NCBI GenBank assembly: GCA_034620365.1
Contig: JAQGEQ010000314.1
Coordinates: forward strand, 434,001-498,000
Source of the DNA: Pegea sp. RAD2-039
Lineage: Eukaryota > Chordata > Thaliacea > Salpida > Salpidae
Direction of reading: 5' to 3'
Length of the DNA: 64,000 nucleotides
How positions within the stretch are numbered: the stretch's first letter is position 1; every line of letters starts with the position of its first letter. Of the stretch, positions 1 to 13,900 are shown in pieces. The notes beneath the pieces are model-generated. The model saw only the letters and a program-made list of their open reading frames with translations, did no database searches and had not been told where the DNA came from. The position numbers and the translations under genes were made by a program.

Positions 1-2690
1 GTTAAAATATTGTAAACATCATTTTTTTTCACTTAAATGCTAAAAATAAAGCTACAATTGGTGTATAATCTATTCAAAAAAATGACATTTATAACAAGTT
101 ATAAAAACTAATTATTTAAACTAATTAATTTAACTAAATAAATATTAATAATTTAAACGATTTTTTTAAAATTTATCATTCATATTCTTTTGTTAAAAAG
201 ATTTTAGTCAAAATAACTTGCACAAAACGTCAATATCATGGAAATTTTTTGTGTTATAGAAAGTAAAATAGAAGTTATGCCTGTTTATCAAGTTATATCT
301 TTGAAAAACATTATTTATAAAGTACTCAGCATTAGTTTTAATATTTTCACAAAAAACCAGTTTAGTAGCTTTACCGTTTTTTATAAAACATCAGATAAAG
401 AATTAAATACAACTTTCAGCGAAAAAGTTTTCTTAGCTTCACTTATTGAAATACAAATAACTTTCAAACATTTTTTTGTCACGATTTTTTACTTTATTAA
501 AATAACCAGACATTGTAGAAAAATTTTTCTACTAAAACACGATTTTTTTATATCATCATTAATTTAAAGTAATCATTTTAAAATGTTAATTATTTAATTA
601 GTGTTTTAATTTCATGTTGTTATTTGCAATTATTTCAAATTTTGGCAAAACAGAATTAATATCATTTAATTTGCAAAACATATGCTATATTGTTGTTGAA
701 AATTGTTTATTTTTCACACTTTAATATTTTAATTTGTTTCTTAAGTGTTCTGATCGAATTTAAACTTATTTTCTTAAACTAAACTTTAAAGTTGTAAAAC
801 TTTTTTATTACATTTTGAATGTTATAGAGTATTTTAATAAAGTCATTGAAACTTGTGAAATAAGATCAACTTTTATCTATTAGTAACCCACATCAAATCA
901 TTTATAAAAACTGTTTTCAATATAATTTTTTTATTGCAATAAGTTTACTAATAAGAAAATAAACTTAAACTTTATCAGACACAATAATGATATATAATCT
1001 AATTTATTCTGTTTTCATAATAAAACTGATATATAAGTTCTTTTTTTTACTTTTTATTACACTTTGCAGATTAGTTTATTTAATAATCTGCAGGTGTTGT
1101 TTATAATTTTTTAATTATTTATTGTTTACTGTCAATCAAATGAAAAACAATTTTTTTAGAGAACAAGATAGCCATCATTTTAAATTTATTATAAATAAAT
1201 TTTTTGAATTTATTATTAAGTAATAAGATTTATAAAAAAAGTAATAATAAAAATAGAAGAGTATTTTTAAATATTTATTTTATAATTTTTGCCTCGTGTG
1301 TTTCTATTAATAAACATTTTTAGATAAATTTAGTTTTACATAAAAGTTATGTGGGAACGAATGATTGACGCGTATAATTGAGAAATTAAAATTCTATTAT
1401 TTTCATCAATTTCTAGAATTTCAAAGACTCATTAACATAATCATTTTGAAAATTTTCCAATTTCAGTTTCTGAATTTTACAAAAAATATCAGGTTCCCTA
1501 ACACGAAAAACTAAAATGAATTTTAAATTTTATACATTTTAAAAATAGTTCTATATGTTTTGTTTATGTTAAATGTCAATTTGTTTATAATCCTAATCTT
1601 ATTTTCAACTCAAAGTTAAAGATATAATTTTTAAAATAGAGTTTTATTTAACAAACTTTAAAATAGAATAAACACAGCAGTAAAAGAAAGACAAAAACAT
1701 TTCTCATGATGAAATCAATAGATTTAAAACAACAAAACAAAAATCAATCAATATTCTGAAAATTTGAAGAAAAACTGAAAAAAAAAATAGAACAACAACT
1801 AATTAACTATACATCATGTTTGATTTGATCAAAAGTTTAAAAATTAATTTTTTTGAGTCGTTTTTTAGTAAACTAAACAACTAAAAATTGAATATCATTA
1901 GCTTCAAAAGCAAAGTCTACTTAAGTTATAATGTTACCATACTATTTACCTTGTTTTCAAACAAATTGTTTGGTTTTTGTTTAAACTGTATGTTGAATAG
2001 AAAAAGAATTTATTCAAATATTATATACAATTACTTTTGTTATCATTTGAATAATTGGAAATTTTAAACTATACATAGATTTGAATTTTTAAATTCTTTT
2101 TAAAAACCAAGTTTTTAACATTCACAAGTTTTTTATTTCTACTTCTAATTTCTAATCAATTTGCATTTAATGAACAAACTCAAAATGCTTTTTTCAATAT
2201 CTGAAGTTCATCTTTTGCTAGCTGGTGAAATGTTTTGTTTAATTATTTGAAATCAACGTTAAACTTGGATTAAATGAAGCAAATCTTATTCACATTTGTT
2301 ACTTTAGTCAAGATTTTCTTGAAATAAAACGAAATTTTACAATTTCAAAATTACTTCAATTTAAAGTTAACTATTCAAAGGAAATATTGAATTGCTTTTT
2401 ATAATTTCATTTCAAGAGTTTTTATTTAAACAGCTTCAATTTTTGATTTAATACAAAATCAGCAATTTTTCTCAAATACTAAAAAACAATATTTTTTACA
2501 GTGACCTTTTCATAATTCTTCTATTTCATAGAAGCAACATTTTGTCAAATTCTTTTCTCTTATTCCTTTCTCGTACAATTGTAAATAGCCACATAAGCCC
2601 TTCGAACAATTACTAAATTTAAAATCGAAACATTTACAATTTTTTTTCACTTTTTCAAAAAATCAATAATTAACTGAAATTTTAATTTCA
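1..2690. other. AT-rich gene-free stretch
   Basis: Very AT-rich sequence with poly-A and poly-T runs. I see no exon series, RNA gene or repeat unit. The only open frame of any size (238-567, +) has the Phe/Ile/Lys/Asn composition expected from translating random AT-rich DNA and matches no family I know. Confidence 0.6.
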
Positions 2691-4540
2691 ATTAAAACCA
2701 CCTGACAGCCAACTGATGACGTCATCACTCAACTGGTGGGTTATGACGTCACCTTCTTGTGCTTTAAACAGCAGTGAATCATATCAGTGATGACGTCATC
2801 ACTACTTGTGAATTCAAACCGACTTTTGGTAAAGTTTCGGTTGGTGGTGGGAACGGCGCTAGAGAACGCGCTCACCTGCGCTTCGCTGTGATGACGTCAT
2901 AGTCGGCGGTTTCAAAGTGCAGTGATGCATTAAAGCCATTAAGTGTGACGAAAAGCTGGCGACCTTCGAGAAAGAGACAATCAGTGATGACGTCACTTTT
3001 ACGTGAAGTGGATTTATTAAATAAAGATAAGTTGAACCGAACTGACCGCTTCACTACGTCGTGGTCACTTTGCTATGACGTCATCGACGCTTAGCTTCAC
3101 GCATGATAAGATTTTCACGCTTTACAGACCACTATAATGCTTCAATTTCCAATCCAAAACCTGTGACACGTTATAGAAGCGCGGGACGCAGTGACGTCAT
3201 CATTGTTTGTTTAATTCCCTGCTAGATTCAAGAGGAGTTTTATGAAAAAAGTGGCGCTTTTTGTAATTGGCCCAAATATTTATTTATTTAAGCACACCCT
3301 TTCAAAGAAGATATCTGATTGGTTGAAAGGATTTGCTAACGTGTTAGCGACATGAGTTTTTTGGGTGATATTATCTGCTCAGAAGCAACAAATTTTGACA
3401 TGGGAATATTTAATAACTGCCAACTTACTGCTATATGATTGTGATCGATTTCAACCAACCAAAAACGACGCAATATTTAAATAGAAAGCAATCATTATAT
3501 TGTCAATGTTTAAACAAATTAAATAATGATAAAAGGGAATTCTTTTGTAACAACTTCAGACTGAGTTTATTTCCACGCTTGATTTGATACAAATTTCTAT
3601 TCTTATCTTCTATAGAGTAAATTTATTTAAAAATAGAAGCCACTGCCTAAAATCGAACTAAAAACTCTAATCAAAACCATCCTTTGTGTCTAGTAACAAA
3701 ACTACGGCCTTCAAAACCCAATTTTTTAATAGAATAAAGTTTAAATAATGAATGAAAACTTTTTAGAATTGTTATTTTCGAAAGGGCAACAAACTAGTAG
3801 TGACGTCATCGGTTTTTTGATGTAGTTTATAGTTTGGTTGGAGTTATTTGATGATGTTTGCACTACTAACCCCCTTAAAAAAAATTTCTTGTTGCTTTCA
3901 GCTGCAAAAAATCGATAACTTTACAACAAATGTCACAAAAATGCTTTCAAAGTTGCTGAGAAAGACTTTAAAAGTAAAATAAGAGCTGTAATGACTTAAA
4001 AGTTACATCTAGCTACTTGTAGACTAGTCTATTTGCTTTTTAACTTCATAATTAGATTGACATGATGACGTCATACTGAAGGGATCTTATTTAGCGTTTT
4101 CGCGAAAATAACTCTGGATTTTCAACCTTTGAATATTAAAATATTTCTAATTTATTCTAAATTTAGTCTCAGATGTTTTGAAGGATGATTCATGATCTTA
4201 ATCCGCTAAAAATTGATGTAGAGTCAAATTCGATCAAAATTAGAAATTAAGTTCTGAAAAGTAAGGAGAAAGCATCACGATCACGTGACGTCATAATTGG
4301 CAAATCTGGAAACAATAGGATCTGGATGTAAGTGTGAGATGAACCGGAAGTTGTTTCCTGGTTTCTAAGACTCCTCATTCTAATCGATCACGTCATAGAC
4401 TGATTACGTCATCAACTGATTATGTCACACATTTGTAAGACTACATGATGACGTCACAACCGATAGAAATTCATCTTCGCTTTTATTTCTTTTCACCATT
4501 AGAAAGCAGAAAGAGTATTTACAAGAAGAAGAAGGAGTTG

Positions 4541-4554
4541 CCGCCAGGGGGCGC
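4541..4554 (+). promoter_or_regulatory. CTCF-like core motif
   Basis: CCGCCAGGGGGCGC closely matches the bilaterian CTCF core (CCASYAGRKGGCRS). A second plus-strand match, CCACTAGGAGGCAA, lies at 4576-4589. The match is by eye only and binding is not shown. Confidence 0.45.
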
Positions 4555-4949
4555 TCTTGGTGAAAGGGAAGATGGCCACTAGGAGGCAAGAGAGAGGGTT
4601 GGGATGAAAAGCAGCAGAAAATACAACGATGACGTCACTCCGATGACGTAACAGAAAGGACGGGAAATCGAAGAGAAAAGAAGAAATGTCTGCTGATAAA
4701 AAGTCGCAAAAAATCAGATGCAAGCAAAAGAGAGGCACTGAAATCTAAAAGGGGCGAAAAGGGAACGCGCGCGGGGGGCGACGCGTCATTAAAACAAGCG
4801 GAAATGACATCATCACTCGTGTAAGTGATGAAATTGAAGAAGTTAGCTGAGATTGTCAAGAGAAAGATGAAAGTATCTTCAATAAAAGATGAAGTAAATC
4901 TCGAAGCTGAGATTAGAAGTAAAAAATGTAAAAAAGTAAACAACGGCAT

Positions 4950-4962
4950 CGCCCCCTAGTGG
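4950..4962 (-). promoter_or_regulatory. CTCF-like core motif, reverse orientation
   Basis: Read on the minus strand this is CCACTAGGGGGCG, an almost ideal CTCF core. It is convergent with the two plus-strand matches about 400 bp to its left. A further plus-strand partial match, CACTAGGTGGCG, is at 5784-5795. Confidence 0.45.
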
Positions 4963-5969
4963 TGAAAATGAGTTAGACTCATTCTCGCGGATGAAAAAAA
5001 GTGATGAAGATCTCTTTCGCTCTCTTCTTACGATCCACAGAAATGTTTGTTGAAACATAAATTCCTCGGCGGTGGGAAGGAATTCACAGCGAGCTAAAAA
5101 CACTTTGACTATTTTCAGCGAAAAGTAAACAAAAAAATAAACAAAAAAATAAAAGAACAAAAGTCCTAAAGAAATGAAACTAGTAGCTAGCCACTGGATG
5201 ACAGGCAACTTTGAAAATTCATCTAATTCGCTATTAAAGAGGAATGAAAACCTCTAGCCACCCTTTGAACAGTGTTTTAGGGTCTTGGTGGTCGTTAGGT
5301 GGTCTGGGTGATAATCTACAAGTCTCAAATTACTTTATGATTGGTTGCATAAAGTTCGATTTTTATAATATGCAAATGTGTTTGAAGTAATTAGAAATTA
5401 TTAGAAGTTGATGAAGGGGACTAGCAGATGAAGCGACAACCAGCTAAGAAGGGCGTTTTAAGGGCTGTTGTCAATTGCAGTTACTTGCATGCATCCAATC
5501 AAACAGTTTCATATGAATAAGAAGAATTTGTTGATGAACAAACAAACAAACAGAAAAACAAGATAATTGGGTCACTGGAAAAGGGAGAAAAGGGGATATG
5601 TACAAAATATGGAAATTTACATCGACCAATCAGAAGCAAGCAGAACGAACAGCGCGGGAAGCAGGGAAGAGAACCACGTGACTTCAGTCCAAGTGATGAC
5701 GTCAAATGTTCACGAAAGATTTAAGTCAAAGTTGACGAGCTGTGGAAGATCGCGTCGCATCCATGTTATTAAGAAGCGGATGACACTAGGTGGCGTTATT
5801 GAGCAGCTTCAGCTGCAGCAGAAGCTGTGGAGACGGTTTCAATCGGGGAGTTGTTCATCACTACTCCAGTGCCGTTGCTATTGGTAGCCATAATCGCTGC
5901 AGATTCGCTGTCTACGCCGTTTGGTGTTTGCTGCAAGCAAAGTATGACGTCATGAAGAAGTGACGAGAC

Positions 5970-8900
5970 TTAGTGGACACTGACCACTTGTTGAATTTGC
6001 TGTGGACGGTAGTTGACGATTGATGTTGGAGGGGGTATCGGATACTGAAAAGAAAAAGACTTGAAAGACAGAAAGAGCTTCTGGAAGGTTTAAAGAATTT
6101 GAAAGTTTAATTTGAATGTTTCAATTATAAGGAAAAAAGAAGCAGTAAAAACCAGTTAGCAACACTCAAAAACCAACAAAAACCAATTAACGACCAAAAA
6201 AAAACAAGTTAACCTGCAGAAAATGAGAAAGTAACTAAAAAAATGATAAAATTTAAGGAACCAGTTAATTTAGTTTGGAATTACTGATGAATAGGAGAAA
6301 GTATAAAAGGAAAAACAAGTTTAAAGCTAAGTTACTTGGCTATATCTATTATAACTGTCATCTCAATTATTCACGTCACGTGCTCAAAGGTAACTAAGGC
6401 CGACAAGAATTGCGTGATAGAAAGAAACCGTAACAATATAATGACTAAAGGTCGATTGTTAACTAATAAGTATCTCTAAGAAACAGAAACTCCGAATAAA
6501 AGTCAAGAAGACGATATCTGTGTTCTTGATTTGAAATAGAACTTGATTTTGAATAAACTGAATAGTTTCAAGCAATCAGAAAGAAATTAAAAAAGGTGGT
6601 TGGTAGAATGGAATAAAAATATTTCTTACCATGGTTTTGTGTAACGGCTTTGTTTGGTTAGGCGTAAAGGGTTTTGCCTGAGCCTGCGAAACGAAGTTGC
6701 ATAAGCTATTACTAACTGGTTTATTGAGTTTTAGGATGATTATGGGAATATATCAACCAGTCAAACCCTTGTTGATAAAATTGAACAAATTTGTTGATGA
6801 ATTATCAAGAAAATTGCATTCAGTGGAATAAAAATAAAAATGAAACAAAAAAAGAAAAAAAAAAGGTTAAGGTTTGTGAATTGAGCAGATATCGTGAAAT
6901 GATGGTGTAGAGTAAGCTGAAATTGTTTCATTAGGCTGACTTTAAAAAAAAAGTGAAAATAAACAACACCAACAAGTAGAAAAACGGAAGTGAAAATGGA
7001 GAGGAAATGAAGTTTCATCAACAACAAACACTTACACTCATAGCAGCTGGAGGTGGCGCCAAATGCAAGGCATTAAACTGAGCTGTTAGCTGACCCATTT
7101 GTGGAACCATATTAGGAGTGATAGTATGAACGTTACCATCTATTGAAGGAAAGCTAGATGGAATCTGTTGTGGCATCATATAAGGAGGTTGAACCCACAA
7201 AGAACCACCATTTGGCATCTATGAGAGTTGAAAAGGTTATATGTGATTGATAAAAAGTGGAAATACTAACCGGGTAAGCGCCTGTGTGCCCCGGTAATGG
7301 TTGGACCATAATACCGTTTGCCACCGCCCTGTAAGCCCACAAGATGTAAATACAAGATGAAGATTTGATTGAGGATCTTACCCGTTACTCATAGCAGGGA
7401 CTTCATATGCTGAGTATTGGATATCCTCTCTCCAAGCACGAGGATTCCCATTCACAAATTTGGTGTGATGTTTGGTCTTTTTTGGACCACCATCAGCAAA
7501 TTTACACAATAATGGTTCTATAGCTCCTTGAGCTGTTGCTGAAAATGTCCAGGAGTTAGAATAGAAGAGATGAGAGGTTAGAGACTTACTTTCGTTTCTC
7601 TGATGCAAGTACTTGCCATTAAATTTTGTGATAATTAACTCACACTTTTCCTTAGATTCCATCCTAAATAAAGAGACTGTGAATAAAGTTGCGGGTTGCA
7701 AATTGATTTTACCTGGCAAATCCAACACCTTTACTGACTCCGTTATTGTCTCGAAGGATTCTAGTTGAAATTACTGAACCGAAACCGGAAAGTAAAGTTT
7801 CCAGTTCAGTTTCAGTAACAGTTCTTGGTAAGTTTGATATGTACAAGTTTGTAGGGTCTTGTTCTTGTTGCTGAAATTCAAAATACATCGTCGTCAAGAT
7901 TCAGTTGGGAAGGAAATAATAGAATTAAAAAAAGAGGTAATAAAATTATTGTTTGATTTTTCTGTCTTATAGATTATCAAAAATCTCTATAATTGCTGAG
8001 TAAACTCAACAGCTAGATTTAAAGTAGACTTCGTGACAACCGGTCTGGTGAAAGCGTTAAAATTTAAAATGGTTTGAAATTAGAAGTTGAATTTTAAAAT
8101 CATCAAATATTTGATAATATTCATCAATTTAGTAACTAATGGCTAAAAAAAGTTTAAATCGATGATAAATATTTGAAAAATTTTAAATAAATAAAGCAAA
8201 TAAAGAAGCGTGTCAATTTCTAGATGAATACACAAAGAGCTTGAAATAGTTTCAAGCAATCTCTGAAACAAAAGCTTTTAAATTCAATAAAATAATTCCG
8301 TGTGAATAAAAACCAGTTATTTGTCAATTTGATTTTTAATAATAAATGAAACATTATATGATGCTAGCTACTTTTTTTAAAATCATGCAGAGTGTAATTA
8401 GAAAGCAAATTTCACCTTGGCCATTTGTGCTTGGATACCATTTTGTCTCAGTTGTTGTACAGCATTATGAGCAGATTCATATCGATCAAAATCAACAAAA
8501 CCATATCCTAAAAAACAAATAAAGTAATCCATAAAGCTTTTACAGCTGAAGAAACGGAAAACATCTGAATATTTCTAGCAGAGAATATCAAAAAAAATGA
8601 GTAATACATCGCTGAAGATTTTTGATAGAATAATTTGTTTTGGTTTAGCAACTTTAACGTTAAAGTGTTTAGAAGACAAACCTTTACAGAGATTAGTAGC
8701 AGGATCAACAATTGCTTTTGTAGAGACAATTTTTCCATATCTGTAAATAAAAAAACAATGAATGAGAAGTTCTCTCTCTGCATCTAGACTTTTGCGGTTT
8801 CTCAAAAAATATCTCGCTTGTAATAAGAGATGACGTGTACAAATATAATAGGAAAGCCCAAGTATCTAAGTAACAAGTTTGTCAGCAGTTGCACACGTGT

Positions 8901-10997
8901 CAACAGCTTGATTTAAAGATAAAGCCTTGAGCAAGTTGCTTACTTTAAGTCTACTCAATGCAGAATATTAACAGAACCCTATAGCCGCCTAACAAGTTTC
9001 TTACGAATGATATTGTTATATAAAAAGTGAACTGCAATAAGCCTGAGGGTAGACACTGCATCATAAACTGATATTACCAGTTTGCAAACATACTAAGGTT
9101 AAAAAATTTAGTTATATGTTTGATTTTATAGAAGAAACATTTAAAGAAAAATCGATTTAACATACATGACAGAAATTCAAGTTTCTCATAAAAAGTTGTT
9201 TGACTTGTTAAAGCGGAACAGAAAAATTGAACAATTTAATAAAACCAAATGAAATATCGAAGTGAAAAGTTTTTAATAAACAATTTGAGCGAATATGAAA
9301 ACCTCAGTTTCAGCACTCTTGCTTGCTTGACATTAAAGTTTTATGAAAAATTAATGTATTCACAATCTGTAAAAATTCAGCCTAGAGATAATTTAAATAC
9401 ATAATAAAACAAACAAGCCTTTTACACATGTATCAACTTAGAACAGTTGAAATACTGCAAGCCAATATATAAGTGTAGGCGTTTTTTGAGCTATTTTAGC
9501 AGTTTTGAAACAATTTTTTTCAGATAAATTTATCATTAAATGAAGCAAAATAAGGTTAGAGATGGTGATAGATTAGTCCTAAATATATATACCCCCAAAA
9601 CTGTTTAAAGAAGTTATATCTTTTGTTTAAACAATCAATCATTACACGTATCTAGTGTTTCAGTTTGCAATAAAAAAATTACAATCGAACAAAAGATAAG
9701 CTTGACATAAGATGCACAAAAGAACTCTCAAATGGTGATAAAAAGGTTTAGGTGTAGAATACTTAGAAAAAGATTTGACAAAAATATTTAGAATAATAAT
9801 TGTAAAGTTATTCAACAAAAGTTAATTTGTTTTTGAGTCTAATTTTCTAGAAATGATGTTTCAGCGTTTTTAGCATCTATTTTAACCAATAAAAATATTT
9901 GTAATAATAGTGGACAGTTAAAAACTGAATAAATTGTAACTTGATATGTTCGGTATGAAGTATTGAAACTGAAAATTGAAAAACCATCAATTTCATTAAC
10001 GAAATAAACTGAAGATAAGACAGGTGTGAAAAATACAGCGGTTTCTATGGTGAAACGAAGCAAACTTAACATTTCCTGCTCGAAGTAGTTAGAAGGTGAC
10101 ATAATTATTACGTAATTGGTATTTTCAAGTGTAAACGAGTCAAAGTGATATTATTAAGACAAATATTGATGTTAATGGCAGTTATTAAAGTTGTAAACTT
10201 ATACTTAGTAAGTTTAGACGAAGAGCTATTGTGATTGAAATTATTGCTGGTTTTTACAAGGAAGTCAAAAAGGTAGAAAAGGAAACATACTTTAGTGAGT
10301 CATTATCTACTAGTTGTTTATGAAAAATAACAACATAAATTTTTTTTAGAAGTCTTGCTTATTATTAAACTGAATAAAATATAAGATAAAATTGTGGGGA
10401 TTTTTTGCTCGCAGCCATTTTGTACTTTTTATTACAACAAAATACACTTACTGTTTGCACATCTCATAAAGGTGCTGGTCTGTAGTACTTGCTTGTAAGC
10501 CTCGAATATAAAGATTAGTTTTACTGAGTTGTTCCTGAGAGGTTCTCTGCGAATTATTAGTTCCATTCTGGCGTTGAAGACGCTGGCCGTTTTGTTGATG
10601 TGTTATGTTGCTCTGGTTCATTGTAGTATTCTAAAACAAAAAATACATCTTTTAAAATCTATAATGGGACATACTACTAGTAGCAAATAAATACAAGTTA
10701 CTTGATAGACCACAGCTGGCTTCGTCGGCAAAATCGATGCGGCCCCGTTAGTATTTGGACTACCTGACCCGCTTGCACCAGTACCACCACTACTCTGCTG
10801 GTTGGACGAAACACTACTCCCTTCTGAAGGTGTTGGTGGCGATACACTGTTGCAGTTACCATTAGCTAATGGTGTAGGGACAGTTGGTTGTGGTGCGCCA
10901 TATTGCTAAATAAACAAACAAAAAGGTTAATAAAGAATAAAAAGTATAAGCGGCGACTTACATAAACAGAAAGATGAGGGTGACTCCAATAAATCAT
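5970..10997 (-). CDS. RBMS: RBMS-family single-stranded nucleic-acid-binding protein (two RRMs)
   Basis: Twelve coding exons (minus strand, 5' to 3'): 10997-10962, 10905-10702, 10630-10452, 8740-8682, 8507-8416, 7870-7713, 7663-7590, 7538-7382, 7328-7271, 7218-7036, 6683-6630, 6044-5970. All phases close to a 442-aa protein. RRM1 carries RNP2 TNLYIRGL and RNP1 KGYGFVDF; RRM2 carries TNLYISNL and KGVGFARME, followed by [11 protein letters not shown]. The spacing and the [14 protein letters not shown] linker are diagnostic of vertebrate RBMS1/2/3 (MSSP), which bind AU-rich RNA and single-stranded DNA and act in transcription and mRNA stability. The N-terminal exon pair is Ser/Gly/Asn-rich and disordered; the C-terminal third is Pro/Gln/Met-rich, as in the family. 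The first 12 residues come from a tiny exon, so alternative promoters are possible. The length is close to the vertebrate proteins (about 400-440 aa). Family assignment is very secure; which paralogue cannot be said. Confidence 0.93.
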
Positions 10998-13900
10998 TTT
11001 TATACTTTTATGTTCAATTATTGCAAAGATAGACAAAAAAATATTTATCGTATATACAGAGAATTACACTTGTATTAGAATTGGTTATAGTTAAGTTACA
11101 TACAATGATATAGTTACACTTTTTATATATAGACTATATATAAGAGGCTGAAAAAATAATTAGTTAAGAAAAAAGTTACTAAGTTGTCTTTAAACTCAAA
11201 AACTATAGTCTAAAATCTTGAAAATATTCAACTAGTTGTTAATACATGACTTATAGTATAAAGCTAAGACAGGAAGTAAGGTTTACTAAAAAATCAAGAA
11301 ATATTCAGCCTATAAAAAAGTAATAATAAGTTCTATGAAAACTAGAATTCTTGTAATACAGGTAACTTTGTTGAACTGGTGGCTTTATATTCGAAAAAAA
11401 GTTTTGAGATTTGAAAAAAAGAATTAAAGAAAAAGGTAATGTTGGTCTGGTCAACATAACTCAACAAGTAGAATTGAAGTTTGTTTAGTTAGATGCTAAA
11501 AACGATAAACAGGGAAAAAGCTTATACAAAAAACATATTTTAGCTTATTATGCAATAACTTAACAATTTTATAAAAAAATACAAACAACATTTAGATCTG
11601 CTTCTCATAAATCTATAATATTTGATAAAATGCAGATTAATATTTAACATGGACTATTTATATGAAAGTAAAACTTTATACAGTTTTTTTTTTATCAAAT
11701 TCATACTTGAACATAAAAAAGACTTAAAAAGTTTCAAAGTATGAAAGAATGTTACTCAAATTTCAACTTTATTTAAAGTTACTAAACAGTAGAAAATAAA
11801 TATAAATAACTCAACTATCTCTTAGAATAAAACTGACATTTGAAAATATGCATTTACTGGTCATTTTTCATTAACTCATTGTTATTTTAAGAAAAATTTT
11901 TAAAGCAAAGGCATTTATTTTGAGCGTAAACATAATGATTAAAAAGGTATTCAACAACAAAATGTAATTATGCCTTCGGAAAAGTAATATTGAAAATAAC
12001 AGATATGTGATATTAATAATTGAATTCTAATTAAATATATAAAGTTTATTATTTTTTGTTTTTTAATTGACAAGTCATGATAATAGGAAAAAAATTAATA
12101 GCTAGAAAAAGTTTGTTAATTTCATTTCACTAAAAATACAAAAAAAACCATCAATAAAAATATAAATATATTTCATATTTTAGTTCAAATATTTTCAGTG
12201 ATTCCCAGAAAATAGCCATTTAATTTTATCTAAATCAATTTACCATTACAAATTATTGAATAAATTCTTATAAAATTTAGATAAATTTATTATAAGTGAA
12301 TCAAATAGTAAAAATATAATTGATTAGTTGCACATTATTTAGAGAATAGAATATATATATTTTAATTTTTATCTAAATATTTTTGTCAAAAAATATTTTC
12401 AACTTAAATACAAATAGTTCTTGAAATGCCAAATTGTTTTTAAATATAAACAAAAACATTAGGCAAGTAATCTTCTTATTATAAACAAGAAGAAAACGAA
12501 AAAAAAGATTTAAACTGATAAATTTTTTATAAAAAATCAGAAATTAAATAAAAACACAATTGAAGAAAACTTACTTAATTTTTCACAAATGTTTATTTAG
12601 TTTCAAAATCAATAAATATTTAATAAATCAGCTTTTGACTAAAACATTCTATATTATAAAAAAAACTAAACTTTTTTTTTTATAATTTTGTTACAATATA
12701 AAAAGTTTGATTTTTAATTTAAATATAAAATCCATTTAAAATCTGCCTCATCACCAAAAAACAAATTAAAGTCCATAAGATGTCATCTTAAAGACCTTGT
12801 TTATCATCTATCAATTTTATAAGGGTTAAATTTAACAATAAACCTAATTTATCTTTTCATCAAAATTTGAAAAATTAAAGTTTAAAATAAGAAATCAAAT
12901 AAGTTTTTGCAATTACCAATGTTTCATAAACTTTATATATTTTTTACTACGAAATTAATCCGTTATTAAAGCTTTTAATGAAAAAATAAAAAGCTAAAAG
13001 ATATAAAAAAGAATCAACTCAATACAAACCGAGGAAGACAGATATAGAAACACAAGATTTAAATGATAACAACTATTATATAACATCAAGTACAAGAGAT
13101 CAGAAGAAAATAGAACTTGATATTAAGCTTGATAAAATGTAAACAATTACAGAAACTGATAGAAAAGAAAGATAAAAAATTGATAAAACATAAAGAGGAA
13201 CAGTTTGAGCCGTCTAAAATCGAAAGATTTTATCTACAATGCTTTTTGATGCCACTAAAAACCTTCCACGTAGCTAGTAATGACTCTAACTGTCGGTCAA
13301 GAGGCTGTATTGCCCCCACTAGCGGTTAGTTATTTGATTTGGTTCTACCGCTTGGTGGCGCTGTAAAAATTACTTAGTACTGAGTTCAAATTACTTTAAT
13401 TAACTTAAGTATGGATTATTTAAAAACAGCCAATTGAAAAATGATCGAAAATTTATTTGAGGTTGATAATAAATTAGTTGAGATTGGTTCTTAGATAAAG
13501 TTGTAATCATGAATTTTTTGTAAACATGAATATTAGGAATAGAAAGCAACTTTTATTGAAAATACTTTTCTGCTAACAAATTATTTGAAAGTAATATACA
13601 AAAATAGAAACATTTATAAAAACTTTAATTATATTTTTTATATTTTTGAGATTGTGTTGCTGCTAACAACAAATGTTTGTAAAGTGAATCAATGTTAGGC
13701 ATTTAGGAGTTTAAAATATATTTTTTGTATTTACAAATTTTAAATAACTTTCTGATATGCAAATGTAATTGTAAACAAAATTCTTATTTATTTAAAGCTT
13801 TGAAATTAACCAATTATTTTCTTATTTACTGTTCTATGATACTTTGTCAAATTTTTTAGTTAGAAAAATAAACTTTTAAATGGTGTTATTGTACTTTAGG

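Larger units (their letters stand above)
2700..5950. promoter_or_regulatory. TGACGTCA-dense, higher-GC region downstream of RBMS gene
   Basis: The base composition changes sharply near 2700: GC rises and the CRE-like octamer TGACGTCA appears about 14 times (starting near 2717, 2744, 2791, 2892, 2988, 3076, 3192, 3801, 4066, 4286, 4449, 4630, 5697 and 5944), often inside a longer GATGACGTCATC. CTCF-like motifs lie at 4541, 4576, 4950 and 5784. The region abuts the stop codon of the minus-strand RBMS gene, so part of it is probably that gene's 3' UTR. The remainder looks like a regulatory or repeat-shaped island. No coding exon series was found; the open frames here are short and of random composition. 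Confidence 0.5.

Noticed and set aside
238..567. 109-codon open frame on the + strand
   Set aside because: ATG-started, but Phe/Ile/Lys composition mirrors the AT-rich DNA; no homology, no splice partners, no repeats.
4499..5208. Overlapping minus-strand open frames of 79-109 codons
   Set aside because: They overlap one another in different frames and are Ser/Phe/Leu-rich because of the purine-rich plus strand; no family match.
5567..5887. 106-codon open frame on the + strand
   Set aside because: Lies just downstream of the RBMS stop codon in a likely 3' UTR; no recognisable domain; no exon neighbours.
13117..13329. 70-codon open frame near the CTCF-like pair
   Set aside because: Starts at TTG, isolated, no homology; the GC-richer patch is better explained by regulatory motifs.
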